A DNA stretch of 33,400 bases from a virus. A model generated the notes under the pieces. The model was not told where the DNA came from. It saw only the letters and a list, made by a program, of their open reading frames with translations, and did not search any database. Of this stretch, positions 17,001-26,100 are shown piece by piece; position 1 is the stretch's first letter, and every line of letters begins with the position of its first letter. The translations under genes were made by a program, and so were the position numbers. The DNA is taken from IMG/VR virus record IMGVR_UViG_3300042304_000197, positions 1 to 33,400 of that record. The stretch is one strand, 5' to 3'.

Positions 17001-19977
17001 TGTTTCAGGAGGAACTTCTATCATTACAGATAAATCTAGGTTTACTATAGGAAGTCGTGCTGTATGTAATTCTCCAGGTAAAGAACAAGACATTAGTGTT
17101 GTATCTTATTATGGTTCTATGAAAAATATATTTGTAAACCAATGGGGACAGATATATTCATACAATACTATTGATACAGGGTTCCAAAGAAAACTTAATT
17201 CAGGAAATACAGATGTTGCTACTGTTTTTGGTGGTGATACATTTATCTCTAGATTTACATTCAAAACAAAACTTCCATTCTTTATAGATAACAGAGTTAA
17301 TGCTCCTGATGATTCAGACATATTCTATGATGAAATTGGTAACGTAGCTTATCCAAAATACTGGCACTCTGCTAGATCTATTCTTTCAGACTATACAGCA
17401 CAAGGTCAAGTTATGTCAAATATTGTTTCGTATAAAGCAAACTATCTTGATTGTCCTAATTACAATCCTGTAACATTTGCAATTAATTCACCTTCTGGTT
17501 CAAATAGAACATTCTATGATGGATACTTTTATTTGTTTGCATATGGAGTACCTAACTTCTATTGTGAGACTTCTTACAACTTAGATCTTAGACAAGCATT
17601 CAATAATAGAGAAGGTGACTTCTGGCCACATGTATCAACAGGTATTCCTGATGCGTGGGTTCAAGAAGATTACGTATCTATACAAAATGATAATACGTAT
17701 ACTTATAATGTAACATTCTCTAAACAAAACAAAGAGAATACATTTACTCATTTACCACCTGATTGGGTTGAACAATTCTGTTATACAAATTATCCATTTA
17801 GAGCAATCTATTCAGATTCTCAAAACACAGATGCTGATAATAGAGTGAACAGTTGGTTAACGTATAGAGCATTATCATATTTTGATTTCCCTCAAAATTA
17901 TGGAGGACTTATATCATTAGATGGTATTCAGAATAAAGCTGTGCTTGCTAGATTTGAGAATAAGAGTTTATTATATAACAACTTATTAACTATTGATACA
18001 AGTAATCCACAAGCTGCATATGTAGGTAATCCTAATATGTTTAGAGGTGCTCCTCCTATTGATTTTGCTGAAACAGATCTTGGATATGTAGGAAGTCAGA
18101 ACAAGTTCTTATTAAAGATTCCTCAAGGACAAATAACAGTGGATGCTAAAAGAGGTCAGATATTTTTAATCTCTGGTACACAAGCTGTAGATATTTCTGC
18201 ATTTGGTAGTGGTATGAACAGATTTTTTACAGACCATTTAGCGTTTGAGATACTTAGATATTTCCCTGATGTAAATATAGATAATAACTTCACTGGAGTT
18301 GGACTTCATGGAGTGTATGATAGTAAATTTGATAGAATTATTTTTACTAAATTAGATTACATTCCTATTGATAAAGATGTTAGATATGATTCTACATTAC
18401 AACAGTTTTATGTAGAAGATGTAATTAACGGAATTACATTAAGAACACAAGTATACTTAACAGACCCTGATTACTTCTGTAATAAGTCTTGGACTATATC
18501 ATTCAATATGAATACTAAGAGCTGGGTAAGTTTCCATACATATATTCCTAATTTCTATATAGCAGAAAACAATTTCTTCTATTCAGGAATTAATGGATGT
18601 TGTGATGATATTAGTTTCTCTGCATTAGTTGGAAATTTAATACCTCCTACTAGTACAACAACCACTACAACACAAACTCCTCCAACAACCACAAGTACAA
18701 CCACAATAGGTTTAGATTGTCAGTTAGGAGGAATAGCAGTTACGTTGATATGTAACTTAGCAGGTACTGGTATAATAACTGTACCTTCTCCAAGTACAAC
18801 AACAACAACTACAGTGTGTTCTAGACCTGCTGGATTAATTGAATACGGATTTGCTACTGGATATCAAGTGGGATCTAATCCTGCAGTTATTTCTACAGGA
18901 AGTCTTGTAGATGCTTGTGCTGCTATTGCATTTACAATCACTGCTCCTTTAGGATTAACATTGTCAGGAATAACTGTTATGGCTGCAAATCTTTCAATAG
19001 GTACTTTTGTTTATTTAGGAACAGGTACTAATTGTACATTAGTTCCTAATGGATGGTATTTTACAGAAGAAGGTCAAACAGAAGGATTTGCTTATGAAGT
19101 AATTAATGGAGTTATTGCACAAATTTCATATTGTAATTCTAATAAAACTACTACATCAACTACTACGTTGGTTCCAAACGTTCCAGAATGTTGTGGAATA
19201 TTATTTAGTGAAGGAAATAACATAAATCTTCTTAATCAAGATGGAACATTAAGCCCATTATCAGTGCCAGGATATACAAGCTCTTACGGAATAGAATTAT
19301 CTTTAGACAAATTATGGTCTATCGGTAGTCAAATTATTGAATGGGATGTTACACTAAGTCCTTTCAGTGCAGTGTTTAATAGAAACATAACACTCCCTGG
19401 AGGATTTACAACAGCTACTGGAATATCATCATTAAGTGATACGTTATTAATTGCTGTAGATTCATCAGCTAGTCCTCAAGAAGTAGTTGAGTTAAATATA
19501 ACTACTACTACTGCAGTTATGACTACTGTGTTTCCATTACAAGCAGATAGAGTTGCGTTAGGTAATTTCTTATACACTACATCTGGTAAGTTCTTAATAC
19601 TTAATCAGGATTCAATTACATCAGCATACTATCTTACTCAGTATGATTATGCAACTGCTACAATTGATCTTGATATAGATCTTGGGTCAGTTGTTCCTGT
19701 ATCAATGTTCTCATGTAGATGTGTTGTATATGTTATAGATACTTCAGGAGATGTTTATACAGTACAACCAGCTGTTCCATATGAATTAAATATAATAGAT
19801 AATTTTGGTATAGTTCCTAATTCAGCTACTCAATCAAATTCATGTATAATATGTTCATTAACAGATAATGGAAATCTTCTTACTACTACTACAAGTACAA
19901 CGAGTGCTCCAATAACCACCACTACAACAACAGCTGTACCAACAACTACTACCACTACTACAATAACGCCTCTTTAA
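14065..19977 (+). CDS. Giant muzzle / tail stabilization protein (P22 gp10-like) with added Thr-linked domains
   Basis: A 1970-residue protein. Residues 1 to about 1525 resemble the crAss-like muzzle that seals the tail: an opening region (QEYNNATVGLNMDQSVNQIK; TYALNAALENFDASSVNYQN), a blade-like part with EIYWTDGLNPRRYLDI, and a late segment WTISFNMNTKSWVSFHTYIP then FFYSGINGCC. Then come extra parts: Thr linker about 1527-1548, a short Cys module, a linker near 1578, a domain of about 100 residues, a linker near 1694, and a repeat domain of about 240 residues that could be a beta-propeller. The end is a poly-Thr tail, TTTTTTTITPL. The usual muzzle C-terminus seems to be encoded by the next gene. 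This chain is larger than I expect for the family because of the additions. Confidence 0.82.
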   Translation: MAEEKQQGNVRQEYNNATVGLNMDQSVNQIKPGTLTYALNAALENFDASSVNYQNEQGNEFCVSFPKGFTLIGNHFIAEQSKHIFFITNPNTGDCQIGYMDNNDCIYHILVQGKCLNFNVNNPIQKTVHKITNCTTEIYWTDGLNPRRYLDINNVPYILAPQSELCDPVYTDQLDCNQLKIQPNFSIPELNVVDVISGGELKAGVVQFAIQYCDAAGNAFTSYYSVTNPTPIADPFITTVNYDYTVGKSVVVDITGLDTTGQYQYYNLAVITTVNAITSVELVGTYFIENSFDQVTYTGQNVDNIRLVIADIFEKYPYYDIAQDLTAVQDVLVWDNLTSIDRLNYQSIATKIKLNWQTYRIPNDENYANEMNATNLRGYLRDEVYAFEIVFLLKNGKQTDGFHIPGREIGYNDLQYPNVLDTDPDFIGNPEPGTNYSPYWKIYNTATVIGPATGEDIGNATPYQYGEFAYWESTEEYPCNEDLWGELAGKNIRHHKFPDVLVSPIFENPTYVYSGTQVVPVMQNDAVYPIGVRVDVGQISALIAQSSLTVEQKDDIVAFKIVRGDRGTNKSIVAKGILRNVGSYERQNQTLYYPNYPYNDLNSDPFLNEFNNAYNLISDPWLIINNTGAPITYTFKDPNTNQTAQDTVGPGETHEICSTSRPVTKEGNAEGNALIGPANYDVFFISGCEGCRGYRANWATPFTTDNTVLNVRDPWIDGISEGLFGAFGGGCSTEYATVNVGGNVGDDCSNGFWDGACKCDVSITYKDPITPDRGSVDFTQSRRSPLNCKGQTPIPAFTGGTLNYRQIFNSPETSFGQPFLGNVLKLENVMFGAGRAHFVPVESNAKYKLLTQEAQRDALASSENLANIGGFNASYMFAAYQAYLTIYVNGITRKNYAYSFNSIANYDYFGNINNGLGIKQRTIDFARYLIPGVQSVGEPGGINVNNFERESSVYIKTIEERDGAISVTPLEFPSKTPSLVSGGTSIITDKSRFTIGSRAVCNSPGKEQDISVVSYYGSMKNIFVNQWGQIYSYNTIDTGFQRKLNSGNTDVATVFGGDTFISRFTFKTKLPFFIDNRVNAPDDSDIFYDEIGNVAYPKYWHSARSILSDYTAQGQVMSNIVSYKANYLDCPNYNPVTFAINSPSGSNRTFYDGYFYLFAYGVPNFYCETSYNLDLRQAFNNREGDFWPHVSTGIPDAWVQEDYVSIQNDNTYTYNVTFSKQNKENTFTHLPPDWVEQFCYTNYPFRAIYSDSQNTDADNRVNSWLTYRALSYFDFPQNYGGLISLDGIQNKAVLARFENKSLLYNNLLTIDTSNPQAAYVGNPNMFRGAPPIDFAETDLGYVGSQNKFLLKIPQGQITVDAKRGQIFLISGTQAVDISAFGSGMNRFFTDHLAFEILRYFPDVNIDNNFTGVGLHGVYDSKFDRIIFTKLDYIPIDKDVRYDSTLQQFYVEDVINGITLRTQVYLTDPDYFCNKSWTISFNMNTKSWVSFHTYIPNFYIAENNFFYSGINGCCDDISFSALVGNLIPPTSTTTTTTQTPPTTTSTTTIGLDCQLGGIAVTLICNLAGTGIITVPSPSTTTTTTVCSRPAGLIEYGFATGYQVGSNPAVISTGSLVDACAAIAFTITAPLGLTLSGITVMAANLSIGTFVYLGTGTNCTLVPNGWYFTEEGQTEGFAYEVINGVIAQISYCNSNKTTTSTTTLVPNVPECCGILFSEGNNINLLNQDGTLSPLSVPGYTSSYGIELSLDKLWSIGSQIIEWDVTLSPFSAVFNRNITLPGGFTTATGISSLSDTLLIAVDSSASPQEVVELNITTTTAVMTTVFPLQADRVALGNFLYTTSGKFLILNQDSITSAYYLTQYDYATATIDLDIDLGSVVPVSMFSCRCVVYVIDTSGDVYTVQPAVPYELNIIDNFGIVPNSATQSNSCIICSLTDNGNLLTTTTSTTSAPITTTTTTAVPTTTTTTTITPL

Positions 19978-19989
19978 TAAGTTTAAACT

Positions 19990-20856
19990 ATGTCAAAGAC
20001 TTTAACAATAAAATTAACAATATCTGGACCAAGTGTTGGACCATTTAATATCAGCGATCAGTTTGGTAATGTTATTGCTATGGACGTACCTAAAAAAATA
20101 TTAATCAGAGGAATAAGTTATACAGTGAATGATAATGTTAGTATTATTGTAATTGAATCTACAGGAAAATGTAAGTTTAAAAAGAGCTTTGCAGTTAGCA
20201 CCTTTGATATTATAGAATATGCTAACACAGGATACACTCAAACTACAACAGCTTGTATATGGAGACACTTAACTAACATAAGACTTTACAATACATTCTA
20301 TGGAAACATAGATCCTTATATTATTGAGTACCCTTTTGCTTATGAATATCAAGATCAGATATTACAGAATGTAAAAGACTACACTAAGGCATATGAATAC
20401 TATCCTATAGAAGATGGTGTGTTTAATGATAACACAAGAATAGAAACAAATGATAAATGGTTTAACCAAGCAATAGTATACAACTCTCAGCAAAACTCAG
20501 GGTTATTAAATCTTGTAGCAAAACCTTTAAACAATTTAAAAGCTTATAATAGTTATCCAATATATAGTACAGATGGTAAAACTATAATGTATACTAAATC
20601 TGATAATTTTTATCAGTACAATACTTTTTGGAATGTGCAAATAAATTCACAACTTCCTGCATTTAAAACTACATGTGAATCTTTATCTGTAGATAAAGTA
20701 TTAAATCAAAATAATATGGATTATGGAATGTTAAGTTTTAAAAAAGCAACTATACGAGCTAAAGATTTGAGAATCAGGCATATTTTAAACAATAGTTCTA
20801 CAACTCATTTAGTTTCACAATTTATTACTACAGGATCTCAAATATCTTACAAATAA
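19990..20856 (+). CDS. Probable separated C-terminal part of the muzzle, with an N-terminal GPFN module
   Basis: A 288-residue protein starting 12 bases after the muzzle stop. Residues 1-70 are a small beta module paralogous to that of the protein at 9079. From about residue 88 the sequence (CIWRHLTNIRLYNTFYGN, EYPFAYEYQDQILQNVKDYT, MYTKSDNFYQYNTFWNVQIN, KKATIRAKDLRIRHIL, SQFITTGSQISYK) looks like the C-terminal region that, in other crAss-like muzzles as I remember them, follows directly after the WVSFHTYIP segment. The muzzle would therefore be a two-chain assembly here. Alternative: an independent tail protein conserved at this site. Confidence 0.7.
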   Translation: MSKTLTIKLTISGPSVGPFNISDQFGNVIAMDVPKKILIRGISYTVNDNVSIIVIESTGKCKFKKSFAVSTFDIIEYANTGYTQTTTACIWRHLTNIRLYNTFYGNIDPYIIEYPFAYEYQDQILQNVKDYTKAYEYYPIEDGVFNDNTRIETNDKWFNQAIVYNSQQNSGLLNLVAKPLNNLKAYNSYPIYSTDGKTIMYTKSDNFYQYNTFWNVQINSQLPAFKTTCESLSVDKVLNQNNMDYGMLSFKKATIRAKDLRIRHILNNSSTTHLVSQFITTGSQISYK

Positions 20857-20905
20857 TTAGGATTTGTCAAATGATAAAGTTATCTTTACTGGACAAAATA
20901 TAGTT

Positions 20906-21562
20906 ATGAAAAATATAGAAAAAATTGTAGCAGGAAGTAAAATAGGTGAGTGTATATTTATGGAAGAATTAGATTCAAAAGTTTTTCCTAAGACTAAAAC
21001 AAGTAAACGAATTAGAACTAGAAGAATTGGTTTGTTTAAATGTAATTGTGGAAATGAATTTAAAGCAGATATTTCTTTAGTTAAAAAAGGTAATACAAAA
21101 TCTTGTGGTTGTTTATTTAAACAAACATCAAAAAAGGCAAAAAGAATAACACATAATAAAACAAATCATCCATTGTATAATACTTGGGTAGGGATGATTA
21201 GAAGATGTACAAAAGATACTTCTATTAGTTTTATTAGATATGGTGCTATTGGTATTAAAGTTTGTAATGACTGGATGGATGTAAATAAATTCATTGAAGA
21301 TATGTATCCTAGTTATAAGAAAGGGTTACAGTTAGATAGAATAGATAACTCTGGAAACTATCATAAAGGTAACTGTAGATGGGTTACACCTAAAGTAAAC
21401 AGCAATAATAGAAAAGATAATAGAATAATTGAATACAAAGGTTTAGTTAAAACATTAAGTGAATGGTCAGATGAATTAAACATTCCTGTTAACACTTTAA
21501 GATATAGATTAAATAATTGGGATATAGAAAAATCTTTTACTTATAAAAATAAAATAGAATGA
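20906..21562 (+). CDS. HNH homing endonuclease, free-standing
   Basis: The ATG at 20906 gives 218 residues; an in-frame TTG at 20864 would add 14, but the family usually starts close to the GxxxG-type segment, so I prefer ATG. The N-terminal zinc module is KCNCG...SCGC (Cys 46, 48, 67, 69). The HNH core is LQLDRIDNSGNYHKGNCRWV (142-161) then NNRKDN. The C-terminal part is a helical DNA-binding segment (LSEWSDELNIPVNTLRYRLN). It sits between the muzzle C-part and the next virion gene. Its TGA stop overlaps the next ATG (ATGA), and it is the only gene here not ending in TAA, consistent with foreign origin. Confidence 0.88.
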   Translation: MKNIEKIVAGSKIGECIFMEELDSKVFPKTKTSKRIRTRRIGLFKCNCGNEFKADISLVKKGNTKSCGCLFKQTSKKAKRITHNKTNHPLYNTWVGMIRRCTKDTSISFIRYGAIGIKVCNDWMDVNKFIEDMYPSYKKGLQLDRIDNSGNYHKGNCRWVTPKVNSNNRKDNRIIEYKGLVKTLSEWSDELNIPVNTLRYRLNNWDIEKSFTYKNKIE

Positions 21563-23145
21563 GTAGTGGTAAAGTAAAATGCACATGTGGATGGTCATGG
21601 GACAAATCTGATTCTAGTAAGAAGGATATGTACATATGTCATGAGTGTGGTAGAGATAATTCTAATAACATGAAGAATGGTGGTTGGTTAGATAGCTATG
21701 CTGATGGTGGAACAATGCAAGAACACCAAGAGAATTATAATGATAATTATGTATCATTACCAGAAGGATTTGTAGGAGATGGATATAATACTAAGGGTAG
21801 AAACTATTCTCCTGCTTGGGGTGGACAATTTCAAATGGGTGGATCTGTCTATCCAGTTAAATATGTTCCTCAAGCACAAGGAGGAATGTCTATGCCAGGA
21901 GCTGTAGGATTTACATATGCACGTACACAATCTCCTGCTCCTAGTAATGGGAAGTATGCTAAGAAGACTATGCCTAGTGCTAAAGATGGTGGATGGTTAG
22001 ATGGATATGATAAAGCACAGAATGGTAAAAAGAAATTTAAATTAAAAGATGAAAGGTTACAAGCTATTAAACCTTCTGAATCTACATTTGTTAAGAAACC
22101 AAACTTTGACGCAGAGCAAGCTAAAGTTCAAAAAACATATGTAAACCAAGTTGGTAAACAAATGGCTGAAGAAAAAAGAAGAGCAAAACTAACTAAAGAC
22201 CAAAGAGAAAGAGAAGATTACAATGCACGTAATGAAGAACGTGGTAGCATTCAAGCACATGTTCCAGAAAGTACATGGGAAAGAACAAAAGCAATAGTTT
22301 CTAATCCATTAACAGCATTTGGATATGCAGCAAGAAATGAAAGTTTACCTACTCGTTTTCAATTTGGACCAAGAAATGAACATGATTATGCACTTGATTG
22401 GGTAAATCCTTTACAAGGAGCAGCAGCCTTATCAGAAATTCCTGGAGAACTAGGAAGAGGAGAATTCTTAAATGCAGGGCTAAGTGCATTAGATGCTGCA
22501 GATCTTGGTGTGTATGCTAGAGGTGCAAAGCAATTAAAAAATATAAATCCAGAAGGTAAAATATTTAATGGATTAAATAAACAACTAGATGACATTGCTA
22601 TTAAAAATACTGAAAAATACATGGCAAAAAGAACTCCTTCTAATACACCATTATCTAAAGAAATGAAACCACAATTATTAGATAATTTTGACCCAGGAGA
22701 ATATACACCATTTCAAGAAGATGATTATATGAAGTGGTTTAATGAACAAAAAAATAAATTAAATCCTCGCCCTGTTAAACAAGATCCTCGTTCTATAGTA
22801 AGAAGATCATCTGTTATAGATATTAATGATATGAAAGAAGGAGGAGTTATAAAAGATGATATGGGACAATGGGATCATCCAGGAGAAATAACAGAAATAG
22901 GTTCTAATCAAATAACAATGCAAGGAGTGCCTTATCCTGTCCTTGGTATATCAGATGAAGGAGATATAAAACTAATGAAACCAGGAAAGAACTATAAGTT
23001 CAAAGGAAAGAAAGTAACAGAGTTTCCTATGGCTAAGAATGGATTAAGACAAGAACAAAAAGGTTTGGTTAACTTAGACCAATTAACTAACTTTACAAAC
23101 TATAACAAACCACAACCAGGTAAATGGTTGAACAAATATAACTAA
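21559..23145 (+). CDS. Presumed internal virion protein with N-terminal zinc ribbon and GG motifs
   Basis: A 528-residue protein. Residues 8-30 form a treble-clef or ribbon-like site: C8-x-C10, GWSWD, C27-H28-x-C30. It is followed by GG-bearing repeats (NGGWLDSYADGG 40-51, DGGWLDGYDKAQNG near 149-162, EGGVIKDD further on). A central segment (NPLTAFGYAARNESLPTRFQ, then LQGAAALSEIPGELGRGEFL, LSALDAADLGVYARGAK) resembles hydrophobic segments of ejected phage proteins. The end has GQWDHPGEITEIGSNQITMQ and a basic strand region. Function is unknown; position next to the cargo genes and the shared GG motifs suggest it is packaged in the head. The zinc site could bind nucleic acid. Its start overlaps the HNH stop. 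Confidence 0.72.
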   Translation: MSSGKVKCTCGWSWDKSDSSKKDMYICHECGRDNSNNMKNGGWLDSYADGGTMQEHQENYNDNYVSLPEGFVGDGYNTKGRNYSPAWGGQFQMGGSVYPVKYVPQAQGGMSMPGAVGFTYARTQSPAPSNGKYAKKTMPSAKDGGWLDGYDKAQNGKKKFKLKDERLQAIKPSESTFVKKPNFDAEQAKVQKTYVNQVGKQMAEEKRRAKLTKDQREREDYNARNEERGSIQAHVPESTWERTKAIVSNPLTAFGYAARNESLPTRFQFGPRNEHDYALDWVNPLQGAAALSEIPGELGRGEFLNAGLSALDAADLGVYARGAKQLKNINPEGKIFNGLNKQLDDIAIKNTEKYMAKRTPSNTPLSKEMKPQLLDNFDPGEYTPFQEDDYMKWFNEQKNKLNPRPVKQDPRSIVRRSSVIDINDMKEGGVIKDDMGQWDHPGEITEIGSNQITMQGVPYPVLGISDEGDIKLMKPGKNYKFKGKKVTEFPMAKNGLRQEQKGLVNLDQLTNFTNYNKPQPGKWLNKYN

Positions 23146-23146
23146 T

Positions 23147-26100
23147 ATGAAGGCACAAATTTTAAAAATAGCAGGAGTTAAATCTGAGAAAGCATTTTAC
23201 AAAAAATATCCATCAGAAGAAGCCTTTATGAAAGTGCATGGTAAAGAGTTTAAGAAAGCTCAGTTTGGAGCATACATAGGTGGTGATGCTATTGCTAATC
23301 CAAAGATGGTTAACTTCGGTGCTTTATATGATGAAGCTGATTTATCAGCTACTGGAATGACTGATGCTATGCGAAAAGCACAAGCTGAAAAAGCTGCTGA
23401 AGCTGCTGCTAAACAAAGTGGTGAAGGTGAAGCTGGTGGTGATGCTGGTGGTGGAATGGGTGGTATGGACATGGATAGCATCATGGGTATGTTTGGTGGT
23501 GGTGAAGGCGGTGATGCTGGTGGTATTGCTGAGATTGCTTCTATGGCTGGTGGAAGAGATGGACTACATATTCCAAAAGCAGCTAGTGGAACTAATATAA
23601 ATGATTGGTGGAGTGGTATGACTACTGATACTACTACTACAGTTGCTCCAGGATTTGATATTAAGAAATGGGGAATTGGTGCTCAGACAATGGGTAAATT
23701 AGGAGAACCATCTGCTCCTTCAAATAAAGCTGCAGGAAATCCTGTAGATACAAGCAAAGAGAACTGGATGTTTAAAAACAATAACACTATTCCACAAGTA
23801 GGAGCTCCATCCACTCAAGGAGTTGGTGTTGTACCTAATGACGATGAACAAGAAGATATCACTCTTGGAGGATTAACTAAAATGGCAGGACCATTAGGTG
23901 GAATCATTGAGGGAATAGGTGCATTAAGAGCAGAACGAACAGCAGCACAACAAGCAAATCGAGCAAGACAATTAAGTGATTTACAATTAAAAGCTTCTAC
24001 TACTAGACCTGAAGAAAGAGAAAGAAAGTATGTACGTCCTGAAGATGTAGTTAACACTGGTGAAGCGTTCTTTCCTATATATGGTGTTGGTACAAATGTA
24101 CTTGCTAGAAACGGTGCTAGATTACAAGATGGTGGAATGATAGGAGGTAATCCTACAGAGATACAAAATACTTATGGTAATGGTAATTCTTTATATGATG
24201 ATCTTGGATATGAACCATTAATTGATTATGACCAACAAAAGAGTTTTAGACAAGGTGGAATGTTACATCAATTACAAGATGGTGGTTATGCAAATTCACA
24301 AGATTATTATAATCAAATAATAGCTTCAGGTAAAAAAACAGGTACAATTTCAGGAGGAGAAAGTGCTAAAGGAGCTGCTGGTGGAACTGATTGGGGAGCT
24401 ATATCAAATGTAGCTTCAGGGTTAGGACAAGAAGCAATGGGTGGACAAAATGCTGGTGGACAAATTGGTGGTACTGTTGGTGAATCACTAGGTACAGCTG
24501 CAGGTACTGCTATTGCAGGACCTATGGGTGGAAAAATTGGTGGAGCAATTGGAAACTTTACTGGACAGATTGCTGGAAATGCACTTGATCCATATCAAAG
24601 AAGAATGAAGAAAGATAATGCTGCTACTAAAAAGAATGTTCAAAACATAGTAATGAATCAAATGGCTCCAGCTATACAAGCAGGATATGCATCACATATG
24701 AAAGATGGTGGATGGGTATCTAATGATTGGACACCACAAGTGATTGCATCATTTGGAGATGTGACATCAGAAGACTACCGTAGATTCGCACACAAAGATG
24801 AATTCAGAGCTGGTGGACATTTAAAATCATACAGAGAACCTAGTGAAAGAGCTATGGAAACATTTGATATGGGTGGAGAACTTCAAACACATTGGGGTGG
24901 TTACGCTGAACCTATGTCTTATAATCCTTACTTACCAGGTACAGGACAAACAGTTATGTTTAGAGGTAAGTCTCATGAAGAGTATTCTCCTAATGGAGAA
25001 ACAGGAATTGGTATTACTTATGGTGGTAACCCAGTAGAAGTGGAAAGAGGAGAACCTATGGTTGAATTAGAAGAAGGTGGTGTAGTAGATCCTGAAACAG
25101 GAGAAGTACAAAAATCTGGTGTAGTGTTTGGTAACTTAAAAATTCCTAATCAATATATAGATCTATTAGGAGATAAATCTGCTAAAGGTAAAAAGTTTAA
25201 GAACTATGTAGCTGATCTTTCTAAGACAGAAGAAAAACAAAATAAATTAATTGAGAAATCAACTAATGAGTTAAATAGGTTTGATGTAAAAAATTCTTTT
25301 GATAAATTAAAACTCACTGCATTAGAAGCAAGTATTAAAGGGGGTAATATGAAACTTAAAGAAATTGCTGATAAAAAAATAAATGCAGCTGCTCTGCAGA
25401 ATGCTATTAATGATACAGCAGAAGAAAATGGATTGGTTGCAGATGATCTTGCAAGAGGTAAAGTTAAAATAGATAAAGAAGCTATGAAAGAATATGCAAA
25501 GTTTGGTGGTAAGTTTACTAAAGCACAAGTAGGAGGCAAAGTTGTAAAAGGAAGAGGAGATAAATGGAGTTACACACAAGCAGGTAATACAGGTAATCCT
25601 ATCTGGGATGATACACAGCGTTATGATCAAGAGTGGACTCCTTCTGTAAAAACAGCATTAGGCGATAAAGAAAGAGCTAAAAAAATGCTTGATTATATTA
25701 ATAATTCTTATGGTGTTGAAAGCGACAAAGTTAAAAAAAGTCTTAATAAGTTTAGTACAGAAGAAGAAAAAATAAACTTTTTAACTACTCAGGGGACTAA
25801 TAGAGAAGTTGGTCCTATACACCATGTAATTGACGCTGCTATTAAATATACTTCTCCAGGAATGACTACTCCTTTAAAAGAAAATGTTAAAGAGATTAAA
25901 AAAGAAAATCCACAAACTAAACCAATTGAATATAAAAGAAGTCCATTAATTGATATTGGAAATCAAGCACTTGACTATTTAAGACCTACTGATCAAGAAG
26001 CTCTTGATATGGAACAGTTATATCCAGAGATGTATGCTATGTCCTCTAATCAATTAGAACCTGTACCAGCTCAAGGTTACCAACCTGAACTTGGTGTACC

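Noticed and set aside
20864-20905. TTG start for the HNH gene and its resemblance to the start of the next gene (SNDKV versus SSGKV)
   Set aside because: Similarity is five residues with different codons; not enough to claim duplication of a start site.
23364-23600. 78-residue plus-strand frame inside the cargo gene
   Set aside because: Arises from the Gly/Ala-rich codons of the real frame; composition is low-complexity Leu/Val.
25204-25630. Two overlapping minus-strand frames inside the cargo gene
   Set aside because: Shadows of a coding region; every convincing gene is on the plus strand.
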